In this document: one piece after another, positions 45,543 through 53,912 of the stretch
How the letters are laid out: every line of letters starts with the position of its first letter
Numbering within the stretch: the stretch's first letter is position 1
Assembly: GCA_902543185.1 (NCBI GenBank)
Contig: CACBXB010000005.1
Location: 1 to 64,000, forward strand
Direction: 5' to 3'
Length of the DNA: 64,000 nt
From: Paracoccaceae bacterium
GTDB taxonomy: Bacteria; Pseudomonadota; Alphaproteobacteria; Rhodobacterales; Rhodobacteraceae
The notes under the pieces: generated by a model
What the model was told of the DNA's origin: nothing
What the model saw: only the letters and a program-made list of their open reading frames with translations
Database searches by the model: none
Translations under genes and position numbers: made by a program

Positions 45543-45873
45543 GATCGAGTCCTTTTATAAACTCTGTTATCATAAATAATTTAAAAACTCTGGAAGTGAA
45601 ATGCCTTTGGGAGATTGTTAGCGCAAACTTTCACACTTGTTAGCGCAAACTTTTAAATATACCCAAAATTACTTTCGGGTTCAAAAAGATTTTAGCTTAA
45701 AATAAACAAGAACTGCTCATTTTTAGCACTCAGGGATGAAAAAAAGAATCATATAATTTTAATTTTTTTGGACTTCTTTGAAGGTAAATTTTTTATGCAA
45801 ACAAATTTGATTTATGTGTAGCTATAATAATCTATCTAAAAAGTCTTCAGTTTAAATTTGCCAAAAAATTTGG
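45543..45873. other. Intergenic region holding the pckA control sites
   Basis: About 330 AT-rich bases between pckA and the GST gene. Its left part carries the two direct repeats described separately. The right part (about 45660-45873) is very AT-rich and shows no gene or clear terminator for the GST gene reading into it. Confidence 0.6.
45615..45653. promoter_or_regulatory. Tandem GTTAGCGC boxes upstream of pckA (CceR-like sites)
   Basis: TTGTTAGCGCAAACTTT occurs twice without change, at 45615-45631 and 45637-45653, 22 bases apart start to start, which places both on the same helix face. The core GTTAGCGCAAAC is near the palindrome GTTAGCGCTAAC that I recall as the target of CceR/AkgR, the LacI-family central-carbon regulator of Rhodobacterales that controls gluconeogenic genes such as pckA. 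The regulator itself is not in the window. Confidence 0.65.
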
Positions 45874-46680
45874 TTATTTACTTTTCAAATATTTTTCGAC
45901 TACAGAACTGTTTGCTCCTCTGCCTAAATTTAGTTCAGGAAATTGTTCTGACAATCTGCTACCTCTATAGAAAGCGATTTTTGAAGCTGGCCTAGTCTGT
46001 GCTTTTTCGAGCCAATGTTTGACACCTTCAAATCTTTTGTTCCATAAGTTATCAAGTCCCAAGTCTTCCATCCTATCGATGGAAGGTAAAATTGCCATAT
46101 CGCCAATGGTATAATCTTTTCCCATTAACCAAGGACCACCAAACTCTTTTAAAAGATATTCCATCCTTATGAAGGTTCGCTCAAATATGGAAAATGATGT
46201 AAATATATCTTTTTCAGAAAAACCTGAGTTTTTATCGAAGGAATTATAGAATTCTTTTTTCAGTGGGCGTTTTTCCTTGAGTTCTTCAAATTTTTCTTGT
46301 GACATTTTCTTAAATTTTTCTAATAAGCCGCCGAAGTGGAACGAAGGGGTTCTGACTGCAGGTGCGGGCCAAACATCAACAAAAATTAACCAAGCCCTTA
46401 ATTGGCTGCAAAGAAAGGGATCGGTTGGACGGAATTTTTTCTGTCTGAACTCATCTTCTAAATATTCCAAAATTGCGGTGGACTCATAAATTGGTTTTCC
46501 GTTGTGTAATAATGTTGGCACAACACCGTTTGGGTTCAATTTCAAATACCAATCTGATAAATGTTCATTATCAGAAGATATAAGTCTTTTATCCGTCCAG
46601 GTTATCTCTTTTTCTGCTAGCTGTAGTCTAACTTTTAAGCTGCAAGTGGATTGAGAGAAATTATAGAGTTCTAGCGACAT
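45874..46680 (-). CDS. Glutathione transferase, LigF/FuA-like
   Basis: 268 residues from ATG 46680, chosen because GGAG lies seven bases upstream. The N-terminal LYNFSQSTCSLKVRLQLAEKE, the NPNGVVPTL cis-proline loop and ESTAILEYLEDEF glutathione contacts are followed by the helical domain with GPWLMGKDYTIGDMAI. It is clearly related to the GST at 33641-34414, sharing the LYNxSQSTCSxxVRxxL start and an unusual PAPAVRTPSF / PGPAIRIPSY motif, so they are paralogues. It diverges from the Gfo/Idh-headed operon with a LacI-type operator between them. Confidence 0.85.
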   Translation of the reverse strand: MSLELYNFSQSTCSLKVRLQLAEKEITWTDKRLISSDNEHLSDWYLKLNPNGVVPTLLHNGKPIYESTAILEYLEDEFRQKKFRPTDPFLCSQLRAWLIFVDVWPAPAVRTPSFHFGGLLEKFKKMSQEKFEELKEKRPLKKEFYNSFDKNSGFSEKDIFTSFSIFERTFIRMEYLLKEFGGPWLMGKDYTIGDMAILPSIDRMEDLGLDNLWNKRFEGVKHWLEKAQTRPASKIAFYRGSRLSEQFPELNLGRGANSSVVEKYLKSK

Positions 46681-46720
46681 GCCTAATCTCCATTTGTCAA
46701 AGATTTTTTGAATTAATACG

Positions 46721-46734
46721 CGCAATCGTTTGCA
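46721..46734. promoter_or_regulatory. LacI-type operator between divergent GST and Gfo/Idh operons
   Basis: CGCAATCGTTTGCA matches 11 of 12 defined positions of TGCAANCGNTTGCA. It lies 40 bases upstream of the GST start and about 50 upstream of the oxidoreductase start, so one bound repressor could block both promoters. Confidence 0.7.
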
Positions 46735-46784
46735 TTGACAACAGGGTGTACCAAGTTATTCTTTTGATGTGGAGGTAAGAAACG

Positions 46785-47849
46785 ATGAGCAAAAATATCA
46801 AATTAGGAATTGTCGGGTTGGGCAGATGGGCAAAGGTTTTAACCGCTGCCGCTAAAACGTCAAAAAAAATAGAAATTGTTGCTGGGCACTCACGATCACA
46901 GGAAAAGCGAGATGCTTATACAGAAGATTTCGACATTAAAACCTATGATAGTTTAGACAAGCTTTTAAAGCTCGACGAAGTCGAAGGTGTTATTATCACT
47001 GTTCCAAACGAACAACATTATTCAGTAGCAAAGCAGATTGCTGAGGCTGGAAAGCATGTTTACACAGAGAAGCCAATTTCCAATATACTAGAAGACGGTC
47101 TGCGTATGCAGGATTTACAGAAAAAACATAATATTACTGTAACTGTGGGGCATAGCGCTAGACTGTTACAAGGTATAAAAATGATGAAAGATGCTTTGGA
47201 TTCAGGTGAGTTGGGAAAACTTTCATTTATCGAGGCAAATTTTTCAAATGAACGAGCTTTAGAGCTTACGCCAGATACGTGGCGTTGGTACCGTGATAGA
47301 GCTCCGGGAGGACCGCTATCCCAATTGGCAATTCATATGTTTGACATCGTTCATTATTTAGCAGGTGATGTTGAGTGTGTATCATCAATTGCTTCAAAGC
47401 TATCACCTGTTGGCGCTGAAGTAGATGATCAGTCAATGTCCACCGTGAAATTTAAAAATGGAGTGTTGGGTTATGTGGGTAGTTGTTGGACATCACCTGG
47501 GATTTTTTCGACACGAGTTTTTGCCCAGAAGGGACTTATGCATTTTGAACTCGATTTTTCCACTTGGGATAACCCTGATAAAATTCATGAAAGTTCAAAA
47601 ATATATATCCAGCGCGGTAAGGATGGCTATGGTTTGAGGGAAGACCTGATGATGCCTGCCGGTAACATGTTCAGAGACGAGTTGGAAATCTTTGGTGACG
47701 CGTGCAGGTCTGGTACTGCTGAGCAACTCACTGCTCATGACGGAAATGTTGCTGTTGCACTGGTTTACTCAGCATTGAAATCAATAGAGAAAGGTTCACA
47801 AGTTGTATCAGTTGACTCGGTTATGAATGAAGCAAATAATAATCTGTGA
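46785..47849 (+). CDS. Gfo/Idh/MocA-family oxidoreductase
   Basis: 354 residues. N-terminal Rossmann domain (KLGIVGLGRWAKVLTAAA) with the family's catalytic EKP in VYTEKPIS, then the C-terminal alpha/beta domain with GGPLSQLAIHMFDIVHYLAG holding the conserved Asp and His. Members oxidise or reduce sugars, inositols and related hydroxy compounds with NAD(P). GTGGAGG precedes ATG 46785. It heads a four-gene operon ending at 50090. Confidence 0.9.
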   Translation: MSKNIKLGIVGLGRWAKVLTAAAKTSKKIEIVAGHSRSQEKRDAYTEDFDIKTYDSLDKLLKLDEVEGVIITVPNEQHYSVAKQIAEAGKHVYTEKPISNILEDGLRMQDLQKKHNITVTVGHSARLLQGIKMMKDALDSGELGKLSFIEANFSNERALELTPDTWRWYRDRAPGGPLSQLAIHMFDIVHYLAGDVECVSSIASKLSPVGAEVDDQSMSTVKFKNGVLGYVGSCWTSPGIFSTRVFAQKGLMHFELDFSTWDNPDKIHESSKIYIQRGKDGYGLREDLMMPAGNMFRDELEIFGDACRSGTAEQLTAHDGNVAVALVYSALKSIEKGSQVVSVDSVMNEANNNL

Positions 47850-47907
47850 ACACCGTACTAGCTTGAAAATGATATCGTAAATAGACAGTAACAGGATTGA
47901 AAAGAAA

Positions 47908-48708
47908 TTGAAAAACAGACGATTAGAGTACCTAACCCAACCAGAAGTTGCAGATCAACTAAAAAGAAATCCACTGGTTATTCTTCCTGCTGGGAGTGTT
48001 GAACAACATGGCCCGCACCTACCTGCTGGAACTGATATTTTTGCCGCCAATATAATAGCTGAAGCAGTTGCAGAAAAAATGGATGGTTTAGTTATACCTG
48101 GCGGACCCTTAGGGGTAACACCTTTTCATATGCCTTTTGAAGCTACTATCACATTATCTCATGAAACCTACATCAGAGTTGTGGTGGAGACTTGTCAATC
48201 ATTGGCTGAACATGGAGCTAGAAGGTTAATGATTTTGAATTGGCATGAAGGAAATTCATCATCTTTAGCAATTGCAGCTGAAAGGCTTCACAGAGAATTT
48301 GGTTTAAGTGTTCTAACTGTTCAGGCCTGTTATGTGGCTCAAGAAATGTATGGGCCGAGTTCGGGAGGCTTAACGCATGGTGGGGAAATTGAAACTTTGG
48401 CAATAATGGCTTCTTATCCAGATCTTGTATATTTAGATAGAGTGAATTCGTCTTCTGATGGAGGTCATGGTTCCAAAATGGATAAATTAAGAAGAACCAG
48501 AGCTTATCAGCCTGTTCTTTCAGATATTAGAGCTATTGCTCCTACTGGTTGGTATGGGAAACCGGAAAAAGCAACTATTGATAAAGGCCAGAAAATGGTA
48601 GCAGACTTAGCATCAGCAATTTCTGAAAGATCTAGTGAAATTTTTGACTTACTCGACGAAGTAAATGGTGGTTTAGCAACATTAGATAGGCTTGAAAAAG
48701 GGTCTTAA
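47908..48708 (+). CDS. Creatininase-family amidohydrolase
   Basis: 266 residues starting at TTG 47908 (AGGA upstream; no closer ATG). The metal-site motifs of the creatininase family are all present: GSVEQHGPHLPAGTD (Glu, His, Asp), NWHEGNSS and HGGEIET. The family includes creatininase, formamide hydrolases and the mycofactocin peptidase MftE; none of the other mycofactocin genes is here. Likely role: opening of a cyclic amide or removal of a formyl or acyl group from nitrogen. Confidence 0.88.
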   Translation: MKNRRLEYLTQPEVADQLKRNPLVILPAGSVEQHGPHLPAGTDIFAANIIAEAVAEKMDGLVIPGGPLGVTPFHMPFEATITLSHETYIRVVVETCQSLAEHGARRLMILNWHEGNSSSLAIAAERLHREFGLSVLTVQACYVAQEMYGPSSGGLTHGGEIETLAIMASYPDLVYLDRVNSSSDGGHGSKMDKLRRTRAYQPVLSDIRAIAPTGWYGKPEKATIDKGQKMVADLASAISERSSEIFDLLDEVNGGLATLDRLEKGS

Positions 48709-48709
48709 T

Positions 48710-49078
48710 TTGGCGTTAAAAATAACTGAAAAAGAAGCATCGCTTCTGAACTTACCGGGTCGTATTTCCAGAGAGTATGTATCAGGTGGAAACGGGTCTA
48801 AAAATGTGGCTTTACGACTAGTTGAGATCCAACCATTGGTTGGAGAGGTCACTCGGTCTATGCATTTTCATCCTGATACCGAAGAGTGCATTTATGTTCT
48901 TGAGGGGACCGGAATAACTGAAACTCCAAATGGGTCACATAAATTGAGTGTTGGCGATGTCTTGGTTGTGCCTCCCATGGAAAAGCATAGAACTACCAAC
49001 ACTGGAAATTCTGTATTAAAATTATTATGTTTCTTCCCTACTGATGAAGTTAAAATAGAAAACGACACCGGAGTTTAA
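48710..49078 (+). CDS. Small single-domain cupin protein
   Basis: About 122 residues from TTG 48710, one base after the creatininase stop, with AAGGG upstream; a TTG at 48692 would overlap the previous gene. Cupin motif 1 is HFHPDTEECIYVLEGTG (His, His, Glu) and motif 2 GDVLVVPPMEKHRTTN (His), so a metal site is intact. It may be an isomerase, epimerase or dioxygenase acting on the product of its neighbours; the exact role is unknown. Confidence 0.8.
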   Translation: MALKITEKEASLLNLPGRISREYVSGGNGSKNVALRLVEIQPLVGEVTRSMHFHPDTEECIYVLEGTGITETPNGSHKLSVGDVLVVPPMEKHRTTNTGNSVLKLLCFFPTDEVKIENDTGV

Positions 49079-49082
49079 AATT

Positions 49083-50090
49083 TTGACGACTTTGAAAAGC
49101 TCTGGATCGAACAAAAATAATAAAATTATCTGTCTACGACCCGAAAGTGATTTTGAAGAATTTGGAGGGGTGGCCCCCTCTCATTTTAATGTTATTTATC
49201 TCTCCCCTAACGATAGGTCTTTAATTCGCAAGGCTAGTGATGCCAGTGTTTTATTAATACCAGCTGTTGGTCCAAAAATTTCTAATGATATTTTTTCTAA
49301 AACGTCTTTAAAAATGGTTCAGGTCACCGGAGCTGGAATTGACAGATTAGATCAAGATTTTTGTGCTCGAAATAATATCAAAGTTTGTAACGTTCTTGGA
49401 GCGAGCGCAAAGTCAGTTGCGGAATACTGTATCTTTGCAGCTCTAACAATTTCCAGAAGATTGAGTAAAACAACAGATGAAATTTTGTTGGGAAATTATA
49501 AAGAGCTAAGGGGAAATATTATTAAAGATAGAATGTTTTCCCTCTCGGGACTTACTTTAGGTGTTATCGGATTTGGATCCATTGGCCAAGAAACGGCTAA
49601 AATGTTTAGCGCGTTAGGGTGCCAAATTCAATATTATGATCCATCTGACCCTAAAGTGGCAGAAAACCTCTCGCAAATAGCGGTTAAAAATGGAAAGGAA
49701 GAATTATTGAGAACCTCTGACATAATTTCTATCCATGTCCCATTGATTGACCAGACCAAAAATCTTATCTCGGTGCAAGAATTTTCCTTAATGAAAAAAA
49801 CAAGCATTCTTTTAAACGCATCGAGAGGAGGGGTCGTTGATGAGCATGCGTTATCTCAAGCGATCCAAGATAAAAAAATAAAAGGAGCTGCTATAGATGT
49901 ATTTACAAGCGAGCCACCAGAAAAAAACAATCCACTGCTAAACTTACCAGATGAGTTTCGAGATAATATAATCCTCACTCCACACATAGGTGGTATTACA
50001 GTGCAATCTTGGTCGGAGCTATTTTCAAGGTCCTGGATAAACATACAGAAATTTTTTGATGGTGAAGAATTAGAAAATCTGCAGATTTAG
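49083..50090 (+). CDS. D-2-hydroxyacid dehydrogenase
   Basis: 335 residues from TTG 49083 (GGAG about ten bases upstream). NAD-binding GVIGFGSIGQETAKMF, the catalytic Arg in NASRGGVVDE, Glu near VFTSEPPEKNNPLL and His in TPHIGGIT are intact. It interconverts a 2-oxoacid and a D-2-hydroxyacid, e.g. glyoxylate/hydroxypyruvate or phosphoglycerate-like substrates. It is the last gene of the operator-controlled operon and converges with the GST gene four bases on. Confidence 0.9.
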   Translation: MTTLKSSGSNKNNKIICLRPESDFEEFGGVAPSHFNVIYLSPNDRSLIRKASDASVLLIPAVGPKISNDIFSKTSLKMVQVTGAGIDRLDQDFCARNNIKVCNVLGASAKSVAEYCIFAALTISRRLSKTTDEILLGNYKELRGNIIKDRMFSLSGLTLGVIGFGSIGQETAKMFSALGCQIQYYDPSDPKVAENLSQIAVKNGKEELLRTSDIISIHVPLIDQTKNLISVQEFSLMKKTSILLNASRGGVVDEHALSQAIQDKKIKGAAIDVFTSEPPEKNNPLLNLPDEFRDNIILTPHIGGITVQSWSELFSRSWINIQKFFDGEELENLQI

Positions 50091-50093
50091 ATT

Positions 50094-50894
50094 TTATTCG
50101 TCTTCATTCCAGAGCGCTTTTATTTTATCAAAAGCCTTATCGCCTTCTTTTTGCCGGCGCTCTGCCGTTATATCCCCCCAAGCATCAACGGCCAATTTAT
50201 ACGATTTTCGATCTTTAATACGCTCAAACCATTCAACCAAGAATTTCTTTTCTTGCCACAGTGGAGACATTTGGAATGAGGTTAAGCGAGTAAGATAAAC
50301 GACAAGCGAAACATCTGCCAATGAAATTGCATCACCCGATAGCCACTTATTATTAGTCAAATGGTCATTCATTTCTGAAAATAATTTTTTAAAAGCATTT
50401 AATGAAGGTTTTAATAATGGAGAGTCTAGGCCCATCTCAGTATTAATTTTGTCGTTTGATTTTCGCGTTTGATCGCGCATTTTGTTATAATAATCGGCAA
50501 TTTTTTTTGTATCTGCTTCTTTGTAATAATAACGGTTTACAATGCACACGCCTATTGTTCTACTTGCTACATGAATGCCATCATCTATCTTACGCATCCA
50601 TAACTTCATTCGTGCTCTATCTTGGCAGGTTGCTGGAGTTAATGTTTTCCCCTCCGAAAATGCATCATCTAAATATTCTAATATCAAAGTGGACTCAGGA
50701 AGCATAAAACCATTGTGGTCAAGAAGTGGAATTAGACCTTTAGGATTGAATTCATGAAAGTTATCTGGTCGTTGATCAGCATCGCCCATAGCGGTATCAA
50801 CGATTATGCTTTCCCATTCTAACTCTTTTTCCTCCAAGCCCAAGCGTACTCTTTGCGCGGCTGTTGATCTGTCGTAGTGATAAAGCTTTAACAT
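50094..50894 (-). CDS. Glutathione transferase
   Basis: 266 residues with LYHYDRSTAAQRVRLGLEEKE at the N-terminus, the cis-proline loop NPKGLIPLL and ESTLILEYLDDAF. The C-terminal domain is longer than in typical GSTs, with an inserted charged stretch (about residues 120-160), as in LigF-like and tau-like bacterial GSTs. AAAGGTG precedes ATG 50894. It is the last gene of the minus-strand importer operon, 22 bases after the glutathionyl-hydroquinone reductase gene. Confidence 0.85.
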   Translation of the reverse strand: MLKLYHYDRSTAAQRVRLGLEEKELEWESIIVDTAMGDADQRPDNFHEFNPKGLIPLLDHNGFMLPESTLILEYLDDAFSEGKTLTPATCQDRARMKLWMRKIDDGIHVASRTIGVCIVNRYYYKEADTKKIADYYNKMRDQTRKSNDKINTEMGLDSPLLKPSLNAFKKLFSEMNDHLTNNKWLSGDAISLADVSLVVYLTRLTSFQMSPLWQEKKFLVEWFERIKDRKSYKLAVDAWGDITAERRQKEGDKAFDKIKALWNEDE

Positions 50895-50916
50895 TTGGCA
50901 CCTTTAGTAATTGGTT

Positions 50917-51852
50917 TTACATTAAATTTTGTACTCCAATAGGAATTATTCCGAAGGGGTTTATTTTTAAATGTGATAAGTAATAATGATCAACAATGTG
51001 ACTGTTGTGGATAGTTTCAGCAACTTTTTTGATCTTGGAAAGATTTTCTAAATAATTTGATATATTGGGATAACTACTCAGCTTTCGAAGGTTACACTTA
51101 AAATGATAGTAATAGACCGTATCAAATCTTATTAGAGTTGGAAGTATTCGCCAGTCTGCCTCGCAAGGCTCATCGCCCAGCAAGAATTTTTTTCTCTCCA
51201 GTATTTGTTCTATAGTGCCCAGAGTGGAAAAAAGCTGTTCAACGCTTTCTTGGTAAGCTGCCTGACTGGCTGCAAAGCCTACTCGGTAAACACAATTGTT
51301 AATTCCTTTATACGTAAAGTCATTCATTTGTTCTATTTCGGAAATCGGGTACAAGGATGTCATTTTGTTAGGCTCATTTCCTTTCAGAATGCTGAAAGGA
51401 CCATCAAGCATCCTAATGATCTCAGATGACTCATTATTTACGATTTTTTTTGCTTTTTTATCCCACAAGGTCGGAACTGTTACTTTACCGGTAAAATTTG
51501 GATCTTGATGCAAATAAAGTTCCCTCAAATAAGAAATATTGAGGCCTGTATTATTTGATACCGATTCATATTTTTCAAATGTCCAACCATTTGGATAACT
51601 AATTGGATGAACTATTGATAAATCTATAATGTCTTCCAAGTTTAGCAAAGCTCTATATATTAGTGTTCTGTGAGCCCAGGGGCAGGCATACGAAACTATT
51701 AAGTTATATCTATTTGGTTCAGCCGGAAATTCACCTTCTCCGGCAGGGGAAATTTCTTTTCTAAATGGGGATACGGCTCTGACAAAGCTACCATCTGACG
51801 CAGTAGTTCCCTTAGCATCAGGGTCCCATTTGCCTTCTATTAACATTGCCAT
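50917..51852 (-). CDS. Glutathionyl-hydroquinone reductase (YqjG/PcpF/ECM4-like, Xi-class GST)
   Basis: 311 residues. NRYNLIVSYACPWAHRTLIYRAL carries the catalytic cysteine C57 of the Xi class, and PTLWDKKAKKIVNNESSEIIRML is the family glutathione loop. These enzymes use glutathione to remove glutathionyl groups from hydroquinones, as in chlorophenol and lignin-type aromatic breakdown. GGAG precedes ATG 51852. Its place directly after an importer binding-protein gene points to chemistry on the imported compound. Confidence 0.9.
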   Translation of the reverse strand: MAMLIEGKWDPDAKGTTASDGSFVRAVSPFRKEISPAGEGEFPAEPNRYNLIVSYACPWAHRTLIYRALLNLEDIIDLSIVHPISYPNGWTFEKYESVSNNTGLNISYLRELYLHQDPNFTGKVTVPTLWDKKAKKIVNNESSEIIRMLDGPFSILKGNEPNKMTSLYPISEIEQMNDFTYKGINNCVYRVGFAASQAAYQESVEQLFSTLGTIEQILERKKFLLGDEPCEADWRILPTLIRFDTVYYYHFKCNLRKLSSYPNISNYLENLSKIKKVAETIHNSHIVDHYYLSHLKINPFGIIPIGVQNLM

Positions 51853-51871
51853 CGGTAAGCTCCAAAAATTA

Positions 51872-51892
51872 TTAGGGGCCGTAGGCCCCTAA
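51872..51892 (-). terminator. Hairpin between binding-protein and GST genes
   Basis: TTAGGGGCC / GGCCCCTAA with a three-base loop forms a 9-bp stem. Read on the minus strand it is followed by TAATTTTTGG, a weak terminator tail overlapping the ribosome site of the next gene. It probably reduces read-through or protects the upstream binding-protein message. Confidence 0.65.
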
Positions 51893-51915
51893 TATTTGTT
51901 AAATTTTGTTTATTT

Positions 51916-52980
51916 CTATGCTGGTCGCTTAGGAATTCCAAGCGACTCTTGAGCAGCGTGCAGGAATCTTAGGTCTACAGCATCACGCCAATCAAAATCG
52001 GGTGGTACTTGACCAAGATCTCTGACACCTTGCGCGAAACTATCCATCGCGGAAGCATCAAAGCCACCATCTTTACAGATTTGATTTAATTCAGTCTCGT
52101 ACTGGGCTTCGAATTCAGGGGGAATATCAAAACCTTTTGCTCTCATTTCTGCATAAGCAGCGTCTTTATTCGCTGGATCGTGCAGCCACTGTCTCGCCTT
52201 CAGTTCTGCATATTGCCATGCATATAGGGCATCTTCATTATTTGAACCCCATTCCATATTAGTGATGAACCCTTCTTGAGGAACTTCATACAATGTAGCT
52301 GATAGGAACTTACCACCATTATCTGTCAATCCTTTTTCATGTCTCGGAAAGACTGAACCACCTTGTAAGACACCAGCTATGATTGCTTTCATTCGGCCAT
52401 CAGAGCCACCCTTCATTGGTACGATTTCAACATCATTATCTGGATCTATTCCATTTTGACTCAGAATTTGTCTCTGTATCCAAGTATTACGGCCGCCCAG
52501 ACCACCACCTGATACTTTACCACCTTTCAGATCTTCAAAAGAATTGATGCCTTTACCAACGCCCATAATCCACCATTCCTTATCGCGGTATACACTGAGC
52601 ATTTTTAATGGCTTACCGCTAGCTGCAGCAGATCCAAATAAAACATCGGTATCAGAGTGTGCTATATCAAGGCTTCCGCCAATTAAACCAGGAAAATAAG
52701 TATCGGTTAAATAAAATTCGATCTCATTTATCCCATGTTCTTCATAAAAACCTTTGAATTGTGCGAGTCTCCAAGACCATTGAGCCGCATAGTTTGGGTT
52801 CCAGTCAGCCATGCGAATTTTGTTAACACTGGACTGGACTTTAGAAGAGTCCATTGCCCAAGCCCCCTTGAAGGGTAAAGCTGTGGCGCCAATCGCCATC
52901 CCCAATGCTCCCAAACCACCTTTAAGAAGAACTTCCCTTCTCGGTAGTAGTATTTTAGTTTTTTCTCGTTTAAGTGCCAT
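51916..52980 (-). CDS. NMT1/taurine-type ABC transporter substrate-binding protein, Tat signal
   Basis: 354 residues from ATG 52980 (GGGAG eight bases upstream). A twin-arginine signal PRREVLLKGGLGALGMAIG and Ala-rich stretch end near KGAWA. The mature part (RMADWNPNYAAQWSWRLAQFKGFYEEHGI, then GSLDIAHSDTDVLFGSAAASG) follows the SsuA/TauA/ThiY type-2 fold. Ligands in this family are sulfonates, nitrate, pyrimidine precursors and aromatic acids such as phthalate. Tat export suggests it folds in the cytoplasm first. It is third in the operon, after ATPase and permease. Confidence 0.88.
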   Translation of the reverse strand: MALKREKTKILLPRREVLLKGGLGALGMAIGATALPFKGAWAMDSSKVQSSVNKIRMADWNPNYAAQWSWRLAQFKGFYEEHGINEIEFYLTDTYFPGLIGGSLDIAHSDTDVLFGSAAASGKPLKMLSVYRDKEWWIMGVGKGINSFEDLKGGKVSGGGLGGRNTWIQRQILSQNGIDPDNDVEIVPMKGGSDGRMKAIIAGVLQGGSVFPRHEKGLTDNGGKFLSATLYEVPQEGFITNMEWGSNNEDALYAWQYAELKARQWLHDPANKDAAYAEMRAKGFDIPPEFEAQYETELNQICKDGGFDASAMDSFAQGVRDLGQVPPDFDWRDAVDLRFLHAAQESLGIPKRPA

Positions 52981-53028
52981 TTTATTTCTCCCTGTTAATG
53001 AAGTTAATTTGACTAAACTCAACCACGC

Positions 53029-53910
53029 TTATAAGTGGTTAGCGCTTCTCCACGGTGCTACGTATGCTTCTAACCATCTTGTGAAATTTATTAGTGATAA
53101 CGACATAACGATCAGCAACAATAAGACAGCAAAATTCATTGCTGTATTGAAAGTATCCGCAGATCTTTGAATGAGATAACCCAAGCCATTCGAGCCGCCG
53201 AAAAGTTCGGCAATGACTACCCCAATCAAACCTCGACCGATACCCTGTTGGATACCGGAAATAATAAATGGAAGTGTGTATGGCAGCACAACTTTTACAT
53301 AAAGCTGCCTTCTATTTGCGCCAAACACTCTAGCTGCTGCTAGTAAAGATTTTTCGGTGGTTTTAACACCTGCCCAGGCATTAATCATAATAGGAAAAAC
53401 GGCTGAGATAACAATTATAGTTACCTGCATTGTTGTGGTGAAACCTAAAAATAAAATAAAAAGAGGGACCAAAGCAATTCTGGGCAACGAAGCAAGAGCC
53501 CAAACATAGGGGCTTAGTATTGCTTCAATATACTTATTGCCTCCCATTAACAAACCGCCAGGTACTCCGATCAAGATTGCTATGCCTAGTCCAAACATTA
53601 GGTTATTAAAACTGTGCAAAAAGTGATCTAAGATGCTACCTGAAAAGACAGCGCCTTCAGGTGCACGAGTTGTTAAACCAACCCAGAGTTCCATAAACAT
53701 ATCTGAAGCCTTAGGTAAAAATAACGGGTTTATATTTCCATAAATTGTTAAAAGTTCCCATAATATAAAGAAGGTTATTATATTTATTGAGGTTACAACA
53801 AATCCTCTAGTGCGGCGCCAAACCTCTCTTGCAGTCCAACCAATATCTTGAATTCGATCTGGATCGTCTGTGTCGAAAACCTGAGCGTTTTGCTGTCCTT
53901 TGTTTGCCAT
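53029..53910 (-). CDS. NMT1/taurine-type ABC transporter permease
   Basis: 293 residues with a cytoplasmic N-terminus and about six membrane segments; the EAA loop reads LLAAARVFGANRRQLYVKVVLPYTLP, as in SsuC/TauC. It forms the homodimeric channel for the binding protein encoded next. GAGGGG precedes ATG 53910, two bases after the ATPase gene. Confidence 0.93.
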   Translation of the reverse strand: MANKGQQNAQVFDTDDPDRIQDIGWTAREVWRRTRGFVVTSINIITFFILWELLTIYGNINPLFLPKASDMFMELWVGLTTRAPEGAVFSGSILDHFLHSFNNLMFGLGIAILIGVPGGLLMGGNKYIEAILSPYVWALASLPRIALVPLFILFLGFTTTMQVTIIVISAVFPIMINAWAGVKTTEKSLLAAARVFGANRRQLYVKVVLPYTLPFIISGIQQGIGRGLIGVVIAELFGGSNGLGYLIQRSADTFNTAMNFAVLLLLIVMSLSLINFTRWLEAYVAPWRSANHL

Positions 53911-53912
53911 TA

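Noticed and set aside
47908-48708. Mycofactocin peptidase MftE.
   Set aside because: None of MftA, MftB, MftC or MftD is nearby, so only the creatininase family can be stated.
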